Of a stretch of 64,000 bases of DNA, positions 31,491 through 41,469 are shown piece after piece; position 1 is the first letter of the stretch, and each line of letters opens with the position of its first letter. The stretch lies in NCBI GenBank assembly GCA_028564705.1, contig JAPXFQ010002677.1:1-64000 (forward strand), written 5' to 3'. The position numbers and the translations under genes were made by a program. The DNA is from Apricaphanius iberus (lineage: Eukaryota > Chordata > Actinopteri > Cyprinodontiformes > Aphaniidae). The notes beneath the pieces were generated by a model, which had not been told where the DNA came from, did no database searches, and saw only the letters and a list, made by a program, of their open reading frames with translations.

Positions 31491-33879
31491 TATTTTTGTT
31501 TGGGTAAGAGGTCTTTAAAAAGTCTTCATCAAAAACAAGAAAATATTAAGCTTCACATCAATTTTTTTTAAACCGTGATCCAGAGAACTTCAGAGAATTG
31601 CACATCTCTCCATTTCTGCCCTTAATTGCATGAGAAGCTCCTCTTTCACTGCAAAAAAAACCCGTCAGTTACTACATATTTGAAAGATATACACAGCAAG
31701 TTCCTATTGCTGCAATTGTTCATTCATTCTAATTCCCTCACCTCTCCGCCATCTCGCCATGCTCAATGTGTTCCACTGCCTCAGCCCTGGTTAGCTTTTT
31801 GACATTTTCCAATGCATATTTTGATGCTTGTGTTACATAAAGTCTTTCATTACATTTTTTTTCAATAATTCTGTAACTACTAAGACTGGCTATTCTACTC
31901 ATTCAAATTTACTTTCCACTAACATGTTTTTAATTTCAGACACTTTGTTCTCCTAAACTATTCCTACCCTGATCTAGCATCTGTGTGATGCCCACTGGAC
32001 TTTCTAAAAACAATTTCATCATTAAGCAATATTGTATGACACTTGTAGTCTTTAGCCATTACTGAAAGGGCTGAAAGAAAATCAAAAATAAAAAAGGATT
32101 GCATACAGTTAATTTATATAAACCAATATACATATATTTACCTATATAAAGGTAAATAAACCCAGGATAGCTGCACGGGGAACTATAGTCCTATCAAATT
32201 GTGCACATAATCCTTTGCTTAGCCACCTTTCTCAAAATGCTTTACTTTATATATGTATTGCTGTCCCTCAACTTGATAATGTTTGTGTATTTTATGAGTT
32301 CCTAAATGTAACTAAAACATTAATAACTTTTTCACTATGACAGTTTGGTTAATATAAAAAGAATTGTGGATAATTTACCTCTGACAGCATTACATTTAGT
32401 ATATAAACTTGATCCTGTCCGGAGATACCATGCTCAGGACTTCAGATGATTTGTATTTGTAGCTGTCTAGCAGGTCTTACAGGTATGTCATGATCCAGTC
32501 AATTTGTTTGTCTTAGTAAAAAATGATAGCAACCCATTTTTCTTTGAAATGTGGCATCTCACCACCTGATAAAATAGCCTGTTAAATACAAATGGAGAAC
32601 AGCTGTTACTTTTTAAGCTTTGTCTCTTTTTGAAAATAATCAAATTGAAGACTAAAATTTTCTTTTTGATACACTCCAAATAATTTTACGCATCTTGGCA
32701 ATTCTGTTTCATAGAAATTATTTGTAAGTATTCTAAAGAGATTATTTCTAAAGAGATTAAGCTCAATAATTTTATTGTGCTTTTTGTGAACAGTTATGGT
32801 GTACTGCCAAAGGCTTAATTACTTAGCTATTAATAAAATACAATTCTTAATTTAAATTTAAATTCCATAGGCCTTGACTCTGTGTGTATGTGTGTGTGTG
32901 CGCGTGCGTGCGTTTTGGAGAGAGTCCGCAGGGGGTGATCTGGAGTCAGGACACAGGGTGAACAGTATTCACCCTTAGCATGACATGCAACAACACCATA
33001 CCAACAAAATGAAAGGATATTAAAAGATAGGAGATATAATACTGTTTTAGCAGGAACCAGTGAACATGAAAACAAGCATACAACACCTTAAACTAGCATG
33101 CAGCGACGCTACAAACAATTAGCAAATGGTGATTAAACAATTACAGAAGAATCAAACCATTTAACGCAAGTTAAATGGCTTGGCAAAATAATGCTGCGGA
33201 GGTTTAGGAAAGTGATCCTGTCCTGGCCCGCAGGTTGGAACCAAAAGAAGAGGTTTTGGCAAAGATTTGGGTGTCCCTGTCGCCCAATAGGCATGGAAAG
33301 ACAATGGCTTCTTTGAGCACAGTCCTTCTAAGAGCTCTATCTGTGATTACCGGCCAAAGACCACTGAGAATGAGTTGAGGGCGTGCAACAGGATGCTGGA
33401 GACGGCATATCATTTATGGAAAGTTAATCCCAACATCCCTCTCGTTTAGGTCCAAAGAGTTCACACTGTTCAGTGTTTGGAGCTACACCAGGTACATTTT
33501 CCATGGAATCAGAATATCACTCTCCTTCAACAGCATTCAATGTGCAAGAGTTCACTCCCTTTGAAGAGACACTTTGGAAAGACACTTTCAACACAAGGTA
33601 AATCACAGTGCTTTACAAGATTCTGTGGTAAAAAAACAAAACATAAAAGCATGGGAAATAAAAACAGCAAAACTATGGCAATTAAAAATAGAAATTAAGT
33701 ACAAAACATGAGAATCAATAAAAGAAAACATTTAGCATTTGATTAAAAACAACAATTTAGGAAAGGCATAAAAAAAAAAGTTTGCCAAAAATTTATTTTA
33801 GAACATTACTCAAAGGCAGCTCTGAATACTAGTGTTTTAATCTTTAATTTCTAAGAGCCTAATGCTTTACAATCATCTG
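31491..33879. other. Unassigned stretch
   Basis: AT-rich with no supportable gene. A TG/CG dinucleotide run occurs at 32880-32915. From 33200 to 33470 the composition is more even, but no family is recognised. Confidence 0.35.
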
Positions 33880-34990
33880 AAAGCTTGTTACAGATTTGTG
33901 GGGAATAGAAACTGAAAGTTGCTTCTCCATATTTGGTTCTAATTCTAGGGATGTTTCATAAACTACAGTTGGAGGACTTGAATGGTCTGTTGGGTTGGTA
34001 TAGTGACAACAGGTCTTCAGCATACTTTGATTCTAAACCATTAGTGATTTATAAACTGGTAGGAAATGTGTTCTACTTTTCTGGTTCTAGTGAGGATGCA
34101 AGAGGCAATGTTCTGGATCAGCTGTAGCTGTCTGAGTGACTATTTAGGTATTGCAGTAATCAATCCAGCTAAAGATAAAAGCATGGATGAGTTTTTCAAA
34201 GGTCCTTTTGTGACAGTTATTCAATCCTAGAAATGTTCTTCAGGTGATAGGAGGCTAACCTTGTTATTGCCTTTATGTGACGCTGGAGGTTCAGGTCTGA
34301 GTCCATTAATACACCTAGATCAAGCGCCTGATTCGTAGTTTCTAGTTGTATTACCTGAAGCTGTGTAGTGACTCTTGATCGTTCCTTAAGTCCAAACATA
34401 ATTCCGTTTTGTTTCTGTTCAGCTGGAGAAAGTTATGGGACATCAAAGTATTGATTTGCTCAATGCATTAATTTAGAGTCTGGATAGGATCAAAGTAATC
34501 TGGTGACATTGAAATTACAGCTAAATGTAATCTGCATAATTATAATAACTAATCTTGTTGGCGGTTATAATCCTGGTTAGTGGGAGCATGTAGATATTGA
34601 ACAGAAGGGGTCCCAGGATGGAGCCCTGGGGGACCCCACATGGGATTTCTGTCTGTTCTGATGTAAAGTTGCCTATTGACACAAAGAAATCCCTTTTTTT
34701 CCAGGTAGGACTCAAACCAGCCAAGTACTGTACCAGAGACTTCGACCTAGCTCTCCTGTAGTATTTTGTGGTCAACCGTGTCAAATGCTGCACTGAGGTC
34801 CTACAGAACCAGCACTGTGGTTCTGCCACAATCTTTATTTCTGCACGTCAATGAAAACTAATGAGGGCAGTCTCAGTACTGTGTTGACCACTGAAACCAC
34901 ACTCAAAGTTATCAATGCAGTCTGTTATTGCTAGGAATTTTATTCAATTTTTGAAACAGCTTTTTCAATAATCTTGCTGTTTTGATATAA
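33880..34990 (-). pseudogene. L2-clade LINE reverse transcriptase, broken
   Basis: Minus-strand blocks in order: KPYIKTARLLKKLFQKL (about 34985), a degraded middle with stops, then [20 protein letters not shown] and [20 protein letters not shown] followed by the catalytic NYADYI (YADD expected, second Asp replaced). Later, in another frame, come QVIQLETTNQALDLGVLMDS and DLNLQRHIKAITRLASYHLK (34399-34217). At least four frame breaks are visible. No 3' tail is recognised, so both ends are eroded. Confidence 0.8.
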
Positions 34991-35610
34991 GGCTTGAAAC
35001 ATTTTATTTAGCAGTGGACTAGTGTTAGAAGTAGGGCTGCTTAGGTCAGGAAGACAAACAGGTAACGGACCTAATGGGTAGTGATGTTATGATGTGAGCC
35101 ATGGCTATGAAGCGTGTGTCGAGCAATGGAGGGGGCATTTCCACACAGCGCATATTGAGGCCTTCTTCATTTAGGGGAGTAGCCAAAAATGATAACATCT
35201 GAAACCCCCCTCTCCGCCTGTACCATGTGACTGCTTCGGGAAGTGGTTCGGCTTGCAGAGTGGTTTGACAGCAATATAAAATGTGGGTTTGTTTAGAAAA
35301 AGTTGAAGTCAGTTTGGAGTTTGGACAGAGTTTGAATAGTTTTTATAGGAGAGTTTGGTTGGTGTTTCCAGTATATAGTTTGGAGATATTTTTGTTGGTA
35401 TAGCTACAGAGAGTTTGAAGGTTTAGGAGAGTGGGACACATCTCGCCTATGCGTGGATATGCGCAAGCCCCTGCGTAACCACAGGGCTGTGCAACGCAAA
35501 AACTGTCAGTGGCAGGCTGTCACACATGCTGTGTTATTGCGCGCTGCAAAGGAGAATTTTAATGCATTTCCTCTGGGAGACAACACCTACGCTCGACGCG
35601 CCCATCAAAC
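34991..35610. other. Unassigned stretch
   Basis: A + strand frame starting near 35453 (MDMRKPLRNHRAVQRKNCQW) is open for about 50 codons before it runs into the Rex1 tail. It is not recognised and could be a truncated exon or element piece. Confidence 0.35.
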
Positions 35611-38600
35611 AATCAGAATCAGAATCAGAATCAGTTTATTGGCCAAGTATGTCACATACAAGGAATTTGACTCCGGCAAACTTTTTCCTCCAGTACAGAA
35701 CTTGAATAAGTGAAATAAAAAAGAAAAAAGAAAAAAAAGAAAAATATGAACAAAAATAAGTAAAAATACAAATAAATATCAGATCGTAAATAATAAAGGA
35801 TAATATATACACCAAGCCGGGGTTATTTTACAGTGAGTATGTACAGAAGTGCAGAGTTATAGTTTATTGTTATGTGAGTGCACTCACACACTGTGACTAG
35901 ACAGAGTTCGTCAGAGCGACAGCCTGGGGGAAAAAACTGTTTTTGTGTCGGGTGGTTTTGGCGTACAACGCTCTGTAACGCCGACCTGAGGGGAGGAGCC
36001 TAAACAGATTGTGGCCAGGGTGTGAGGGGTCATGGTGATTTTCCTGGCCCGCTTCCTGACCCTGGCCCGGAATAGGTCCTGAATGGAGGGAAGATCGGTT
36101 CCTATGATCCTCTCTGCAGTCCTGACTGTTCTCTGCAGTCTGTCCTTGTCTTGCCTGGTGGCGGATCCGAACCAGACAGAGATGGATGAGGTCAGGACAG
36201 ACTGGACTATTGCTGTGTAGAAGATGATCAGCAGCTCCTGGGGCAGGTTGAACTTCCTGAGCTGACGCAGAAAGTACAGCCTTTGCTGGGCCTTTTTCCT
36301 TATTATGTTGATGTGTGAGGTCCACTTCAGGTCCCGTGTGATGGTGGATCCTAGGAACCTGAAAGACTCCACTGTGGGGACTGGCTTGTTGAGGATCATG
36401 AGAGGAGATGTTGATGGTGGTCTCTTCCTGAAGTCCACTGTCATCTCCACAGTTTTGAGCGGGTTTAGCTCCAGGTGGTTCTGACTGCACCAGAGAACCA
36501 GCTGTTCCACTTCCTTTCTGTACACAGACTCGTCGCCGTCGCGGATGAGTCCAATGACGGTGGTGTCATCTGCAAACTTCAGGAGTTTCACAGAAGGGTC
36601 CCTCGACGTGCAGTCAGTGGTGTAAAGGGAGAAGAGCAGTGGGGAGAGAACACATCCCTGGGGGGCGCCGATGCTGAGGGAACGGGAGCTGGATGTGAAC
36701 TTACCCAGTTTCACCTGCTGCCTCCTGTCAGTCAGGAAACTGGTAATCCACTGACAGGTGGAGGGAGGCACGGTGAGCTGGGACAGTTTTTGGTGGAGGA
36801 GCTCTGGGACAATGGTGTTAAACGCAGAGCTGAAGTCCACAAACAGGACCCGAGCGTAGGTACCTGCAGAGTCTAGATGGTGCAGGATGTAGTGTAGAGC
36901 CATGTTGACGGCATCATCCACTGACCTGTTTGATCTGTAGGCGAACTGCAGGGGGTCTAGCAGGGGATCTGTGATGTCCTTCAGGTGGGTCAGTACCAGA
37001 CGCTCAAAGGATTTCATGACCACAGATGTTAGGGCAACTGGTCTGTAGTCATTTAATCCAGTGACTGGGGACTTCTTGGGAACCGGTATGATGGTGGAGC
37101 GTTTGAGGCAGGAGGGGACCTCACACAGCTCCAGGGAGTTATTGAAGATCTGGGTGAAGATGGGAGCCAGCTGGTCAGCACAGAATTTCAGAGAGGCTGG
37201 GGACACTCCGTCTGGTCCCTGAGCCTTTTTAATTTTCTGTCTCTGAAATAGCTGGCGCACGTCCTGTTCGCAGATCGTCAAGGCAGGTACGTGGGTGGTT
37301 TGGGGTGAAGCTGGGTCTTTTGTGATGGAGATGGTGGGGGAGGTGGGAGGTGTGAAAGTCCTTTCAAACCTGGAAAAGAAGTCGTTGAGGTCCTCAGCCA
37401 GGCGGGGGCTCTCCACAGGGTGGGGGGATGGTCTCCTACAGTTAGTAATGGTCTGCAGGTAGCTCCAAACTGCAGAGGGGTCGTTAGCAGAAAAACGGTC
37501 CTTAAGCTTAGCACTGTAGTTCCTCTTTGCTGCTTTGATCCCTCTTGTCAGCTGGTTCCTGGCCTGTTTGTACAGGTCCCGATCCCCACTCCTGTAGGCC
37601 TCCTCCTTGTCCTGGCGTAGCCGTCTCAGTTCTGCAGTGAACCACGGTTTATTGTTTTTGAATGAGCAGAAGGTTTTGGTCTGCACACACATGTCCTCAC
37701 AAAAGCTGATGTAGGATGTCACAGTGTCGGTCAGTTCATCCAGGGATGAAGCCGCTGCTTCAAAGACGCTCCAATCAGTGCAGTCAAAGCAGGCCTGTAG
37801 CTGCATCTTTGACTCATCAGTCCATCTCCTCACAGTTCTTACTACAGGCTTAGCAGATTTCAGCTTCTGCCTGTAAGATGGGATGAGGTGGACCAGGCAG
37901 TGGTCGGAAAGTCCCAAAGCAGCACGGGGGACAGAGCGATATGCATTTTTTATTGTGGTGTAGCAGTGATCTAAAGTGTTCATGTCCCTGGTGGGACACG
38001 TCACATGTTGTTTATATTTAGGCAGTTCAAGTTTGAGATTAGCTCTGTTAAAATCCCCGAGAACGATTAGCAGAGAGTCCGGGTGATTTTTCTCCACTTC
38101 TGTGATCTGATCGGCGAGGTGATGTAATGCCTCCGTCACACACGCCTGCGGTGGAATGTATACAGCGACCAGCACAAACGAGGCGAACTCCCGCGGTGAA
38201 TAAAATGGTCTACAGTTTATGAAGAACGACTCAAGGTGAGGGCTGCATGTCTTCTTTAACACTGTGACATCTGTGCACCAACCTTCGTTAATGTAGAAGC
38301 ACGTTCCACCTCCCTTTGATTTCCCAGTCAGCTCCGCGCAGCGGTCCGCTCTGAACAGCTGGAAGCCTGGCAGCTTTAGAGCGCTGTCCGGGATGAGTTC
38401 ACTGGACCAGGTTTCAGTGAAGCAAAAGGCGGCAGAACGACTAAAGTCTGAGTTCTTGGATAGGAGAAGGAGCAATTCATCCATTTTGTTAGGCAGAGAG
38501 CGGACGTTCCCCAGGTGTATGGATGGGAGAGCGGTGCGTAATCCCCGCTGTCGCAGCTTGACGAGCACACCAGCCCGTTTCCCGCGGCGTCGTCTCCGTC

Positions 38601-38880
38601 TAAATCCACAGAACGCTGCTGCTCCTCCGATCAGAATCTCCATAAAGCAGTCAGGTTGTGTAAAGACCGGTGAAAAAAGTCCGGCACTGGATAGCCCAAT
38701 TTTTAAAAGTTCCTCTCTGCTAATTTTAATAGCAGAGGGAGTGCAGAAAACTACGCAAAAGAGTAAAACAGTAACTAGTACCAGAGAGCGAAGTGCCGAG
38801 GCGTCCATACGCGGCGCCATCTTCCTGCGTGCCTCACGTGCAGGATGTAGATAGAAAAACAATAATTTATTAATGCTTTC
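35611..38880 (-). mobile_element. Rex1: Rex1/Babar non-LTR retrotransposon, nearly complete
   Basis: Minus-strand element ending at 35611 in four ATTCTG-type units preceded by ACTTGGCCAATAAACTG, with a 290-base AT-rich 3' UTR and one long ORF. The peptide FSSAFNT and the later QRLYFLRQL correspond to the positions of the primers widely used to amplify fish Rex1, as I remember them. The 5' end is near 38880, just upstream of the ATG at 38820. No ORF1 precedes it. No TSD could be found, as is common in this clade. Confidence 0.85.
35911..38820 (-). CDS. Rex1 endonuclease-reverse transcriptase (one frameshift near the C-terminus)
   Basis: The likely start is ATG 38820 (GAAGATGGCG, MAPRMDASALRSL), giving about 969 codons. 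It begins with an unusual hydrophobic stretch (LVLVTVLLFCVVF, about residues 13-25). The APE endonuclease follows with NVRSLPNKMDEL, FTETWSS, VLGDFN and LSDHCLVHL. The RT shows AQGPDGVSPASLKF, FVDFSSAFNTIV, GAPQGCVLSPLLFSLY, the catalytic KFADDTTVIGLI, and FRFLGSTITRDLKW. A single-base deletion near 36030 moves the frame, so the conserved C-terminal block (SHPGHNLFRLLPSGRRYRAL) continues in the next frame and ends at about 35897. All core catalytic residues are present. Only the tail is shifted, so this is a young copy. Confidence 0.88.
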   Translation of the reverse strand: MAPRMDASALRSLVLVTVLLFCVVFCTPSAIKISREELLKIGLSSAGLFSPVFTQPDCFMEILIGGAAAFCGFRRRRRRGKRAGVLVKLRQRGLRTALPSIHLGNVRSLPNKMDELLLLLSKNSDFSRSAAFCFTETWSSELIPDSALKLPGFQLFRADRCAELTGKSKGGGTCFYINEGWCTDVTVLKKTCSPHLESFFINCRPFYSPREFASFVLVAVYIPPQACVTEALHHLADQITEVEKNHPDSLLIVLGDFNRANLKLELPKYKQHVTCPTRDMNTLDHCYTTIKNAYRSVPRAALGLSDHCLVHLIPSYRQKLKSAKPVVRTVRRWTDESKMQLQACFDCTDWSVFEAAASSLDELTDTVTSYISFCEDMCVQTKTFCSFKNNKPWFTAELRRLRQDKEEAYRSGDRDLYKQARNQLTRGIKAAKRNYSAKLKDRFSANDPSAVWSYLQTITNCRRPSPHPVESPRLAEDLNDFFSRFERTFTPPTSPTISITKDPASPQTTHVPALTICEQDVRQLFQRQKIKKAQGPDGVSPASLKFCADQLAPIFTQIFNNSLELCEVPSCLKRSTIIPVPKKSPVTGLNDYRPVALTSVVMKSFERLVLTHLKDITDPLLDPLQFAYRSNRSVDDAVNMALHYILHHLDSAGTYARVLFVDFSSAFNTIVPELLHQKLSQLTVPPSTCQWITSFLTDRRQQVKLGKFTSSSRSLSIGAPQGCVLSPLLFSLYTTDCTSRDPSVKLLKFADDTTVIGLIRDGDESVYRKEVEQLVLWCSQNHLELNPLKTVEMTVDFRKRPPSTSPLMILNKPVPTVESFRFLGSTITRDLKWTSHINIIRKKAQQRLYFLRQLRKFNLPQELLIIFYTAIVQSVLTSSISVWFGSATRQDKDRLQRTVRTAERIIGTDLPSIQDLFRARVRKRARKITMTPHTLATICLGSSPQVGVTERCTPKPPDTKTVFSPRLSL

Positions 38881-38978
38881 CAAGGGTTGAAGGCTGCACA
38901 AACTGTGGGGGAGAAAGGGACAGTTAGGCAGTGCCAAATCAAAAACAAATAAAGCAAAACAGAGCCTACCTATCACCT

Positions 38979-40263
38979 GGGGCCTTTACCATGAAGGTAG
39001 CTGAACAAACTCGGGGTTACAGGATTGGTTTTGAGTCGACAAAACGAAACCGATGCAATCAGGCTTTATTGGTACCATGACGCAGCTTATCAACTTTCTC
39101 TGTCAACTCAGGCTTTGATCCTTAACCTATGATTAATCCACACACGCGTGCACATAAAAGAGTGACGAAACTGAACAACCAATCGCGTTCAATATGGATA
39201 GAGCGAGAGCTATATACATTTCAGTGGAGGAGCAAGAGATAATTCTTCAGAAATAAGAATATAGAAGTATTTTTCAAGCATGCAGGAACACTATCTGCTG
39301 CCAAAGCAAGAGAACAATCTTGGAGGAAGATTGCTGATTGCGTTAATGTGTAGGTTAAACAATTAATGTACATTTATGTAGGCAAATCATATAAAAAATA
39401 TATTAAATGCTAAAATGAAAATGTATTCCTGTTGATATATATAGATATAGTATATTTATGTTGATGTATGTAAAATGTGTTTGTACAGGCCATTGCATCC
39501 TAAGAAAGATTGATATTCATTGATTTTTAGATGCAACCCCAACTCCAAACGTTCTTGGCATGAGATCAAGACAAAATATAAAAATATAATTCAAAGTGAT
39601 GAGTATTTACCATAACCTTTTATTATTTTTTTGAACATTTAATCACAAACACGTGTTTGCAGAAAACCGAAAAAAAAATGTGAAATGAGGAAAACTGGGG
39701 GACAGCCACCTCAAGATTACACTGTGGCAGAGGAGTTGGCTCTGAGCAACAATAAGGGGCGGCCGATTATGGATGCGGTACAGTAAGGGCATGGCTTCGA
39801 CAAGTCACATTTGTTATGTGCGGCTCAAGAAGTTCACAAAGATAAGACATTCCTTCCGTGGAAAATCTGTATCTTTCATACACGTAAGCATCAGGAAAGT
39901 CAAATGGATTTTGTCTGTCCCTAAAACTCTTTCTCTAAGTGCTCGTCTAACAATTTGCGCGGAGATGTCCACAGGACTTGGGAGAAAAGTTGAAGCCATT
40001 GCAACAGAGAACAGACGCTGGGAATTAGTTATGTCACCTACATGTTTCTTTGCTCAAAGCTGATCGGTCAAACTTCAGTCTGAGATCTCGAATCCAGAAC
40101 CTAACCTGCCCCGGAGCAGGTTAGCCGTGCAGTGTAAGATACCATGGCAACGAACACCGATCAAAGCCGAGCTACTTTCATAGTACCTAAAACCCCGGGT
40201 TGGCGGAAACTAAGCTGAAACATAGCTGGCTGGCCACCTAATCCAGCTTCATGGTACAGGCCC
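38979..40263 (+). mobile_element. PIF/Harbinger-type transposon 1
   Basis: Terminal inverted repeats are GGGCCTTTACCATGAAG (38979) and its counterpart CTTCATGGTACAGGCCC (ending 40263), differing at one position. Flanking trinucleotides are CTG and CTA, consistent with a CWG-type 3-bp duplication after one mutation. The interior contains pieces of the Myb/SANT-like accessory protein of Harbinger elements. The DDE transposase is not recognisable. It abuts the 5' side of the Rex1 element. Confidence 0.75.
39194..39775 (+). pseudogene. Harbinger Myb/SANT-like protein, exon remnants
   Basis: Three separated blocks in the expected order: MDRARAIYISVEEQEIILQK with AKAREQSWRKIADCVNV (39194-39351, one frame break), RCNPNSKRSWHEIKTKYKNI (39540-39610), and RKTGGQPPQDYTVAEELALS ending NNKGRPIMDA (39664-39775). 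These match the trihelix-type DNA-binding protein that accompanies Harbinger transposases in fish, including its intron positions. The tryptophan spacing is SANT-like. A stop and a frameshift disable it. Confidence 0.75.
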
Positions 40264-40639
40264 CTATTCTACAATGAAAAACAAACAATAACTCCCTGCT
40301 GGTCTTATCTAACAAAATGTTCAAAACATTACATCGGTGGCACCAACCTGCTTACCTACTGCATTTAACAGAAACAATCCTACGTGTGAAAAATGTATAG
40401 GGTACCCCAAACCTACCTAGTCCACAACCTCCCACCAAAAACCTTCAAATTTAGAGCAAAGCTCCACAGCAGCAACAGAGGTGAGCCAATTAACCAGCAG
40501 CCACCCTCTCCCTTCAAATCAGCTTCCTTATATATTAAGCTGAGGGTCCTGGTTGGTCCACTGCAGTCAGTCCTTGGCCAATAAGAGCCCTCCTCACCAA
40601 ATTGGCACCAGCCTACTTTGACTTCTGCTGAAAAACATG
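40264..40639. other. Unassigned stretch
   Basis: No gene or element recognised. Confidence 0.4.
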
Positions 40640-40940
40640 AGGAAACAAAGGAGGGAGATAAACAAAAATACACGAAGACTGGCAGACATGTAACACATGC
40701 ATGAGGATAAGGAGCCAATTATTAGCAGGCTGGAAATTCCCCTGCAATATTGGGAAAAGCTAAAATTACTGTACCCCATTTTATATAGACTAGCGCTTAG
40801 GTTTTTGTGTACGCCGGCATCTCCTGTGCATTGGGAAAGACTGTTTTCAAAGGTTGGTGAGGTGGTGTCCAAAAAAAAAGGAATCGCTTAAAACCAAAAA
40901 CTGTTAAGAAACTGCTATTTTTGAACACAATTTAATAAAG
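40640..40940 (+). pseudogene. hAT transposase C-terminal fragment
   Basis: The frame at 40697 reads EPIISRLEIPLQYWEKLKLL, then LALRFLCTPASPVHWERLFS, then KVGEVVSKKK. After a one-base shift in the A-run at about 40875 it continues RLKPKTVKKLLFLN. This is the hAT C-terminal dimerisation domain (W, P-x-S-ER-FS-GE-VS-KR-RL, LFLN). It is the same domain as the scrap at 11080, but in better condition and on the opposite strand. Confidence 0.85.
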
Positions 40941-41469
40941 TTTCCACAGTTCAGTAATTCATTGTCCAAGTTACACAATCATTTTCAGTCCACTCTTTCT
41001 AGTTAAACGAGGATTTTCACTTTCCTCCAACTGTTTAAGCCCATGCCATTTGCCTCAAGTGCCAGAAAAACATTATTACACAACCTGCCATAACATTTTA
41101 TATTACCATTTTTGGGATGATTTACAGACAGAATACTTTCAAAAAATATTCATATTTGTAATATTTTATTTGGAGAAATAATTTCTGTGGAAGTCAGTCA
41201 TTCCCAAGAGCCATAGCAACTTTAATGCATCACACATTAAGTGGATAAGATCTGCAGACGCCTGTGATGATGTATCTGCCCAGTTGGGGGGTTTGTGTTC
41301 ATTGTAGCACCATGAGCAGAACCCTTTCTTGAACCAATTGGCTCCGGTGGTTCAATCCCTCATGGGGATTCATCTCACCATCACTACTAATGGGGTAAGA
41401 ACAAGGAAGTAAGCAGAAAAAAATAAAGACTTAGCATGACATGGTTCAGCAACGGAAGTAAAAAAAATA
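40941..41469. other. Unassigned stretch
   Basis: No gene or element recognised. Confidence 0.4.

Noticed and set aside
36475..36876. 133-codon + strand frame over Rex1
   Set aside because: Antisense shadow of the conserved Rex1 reverse transcriptase.
38393..38854. 153-codon + strand frame
   Set aside because: Antisense shadow of the Rex1 N-terminal and endonuclease region.
39814..39999. Minus-strand frame inside Harbinger 1 as a transposase fragment
   Set aside because: No DDE motif or HARBI1-type block could be recognised, so it was not called.
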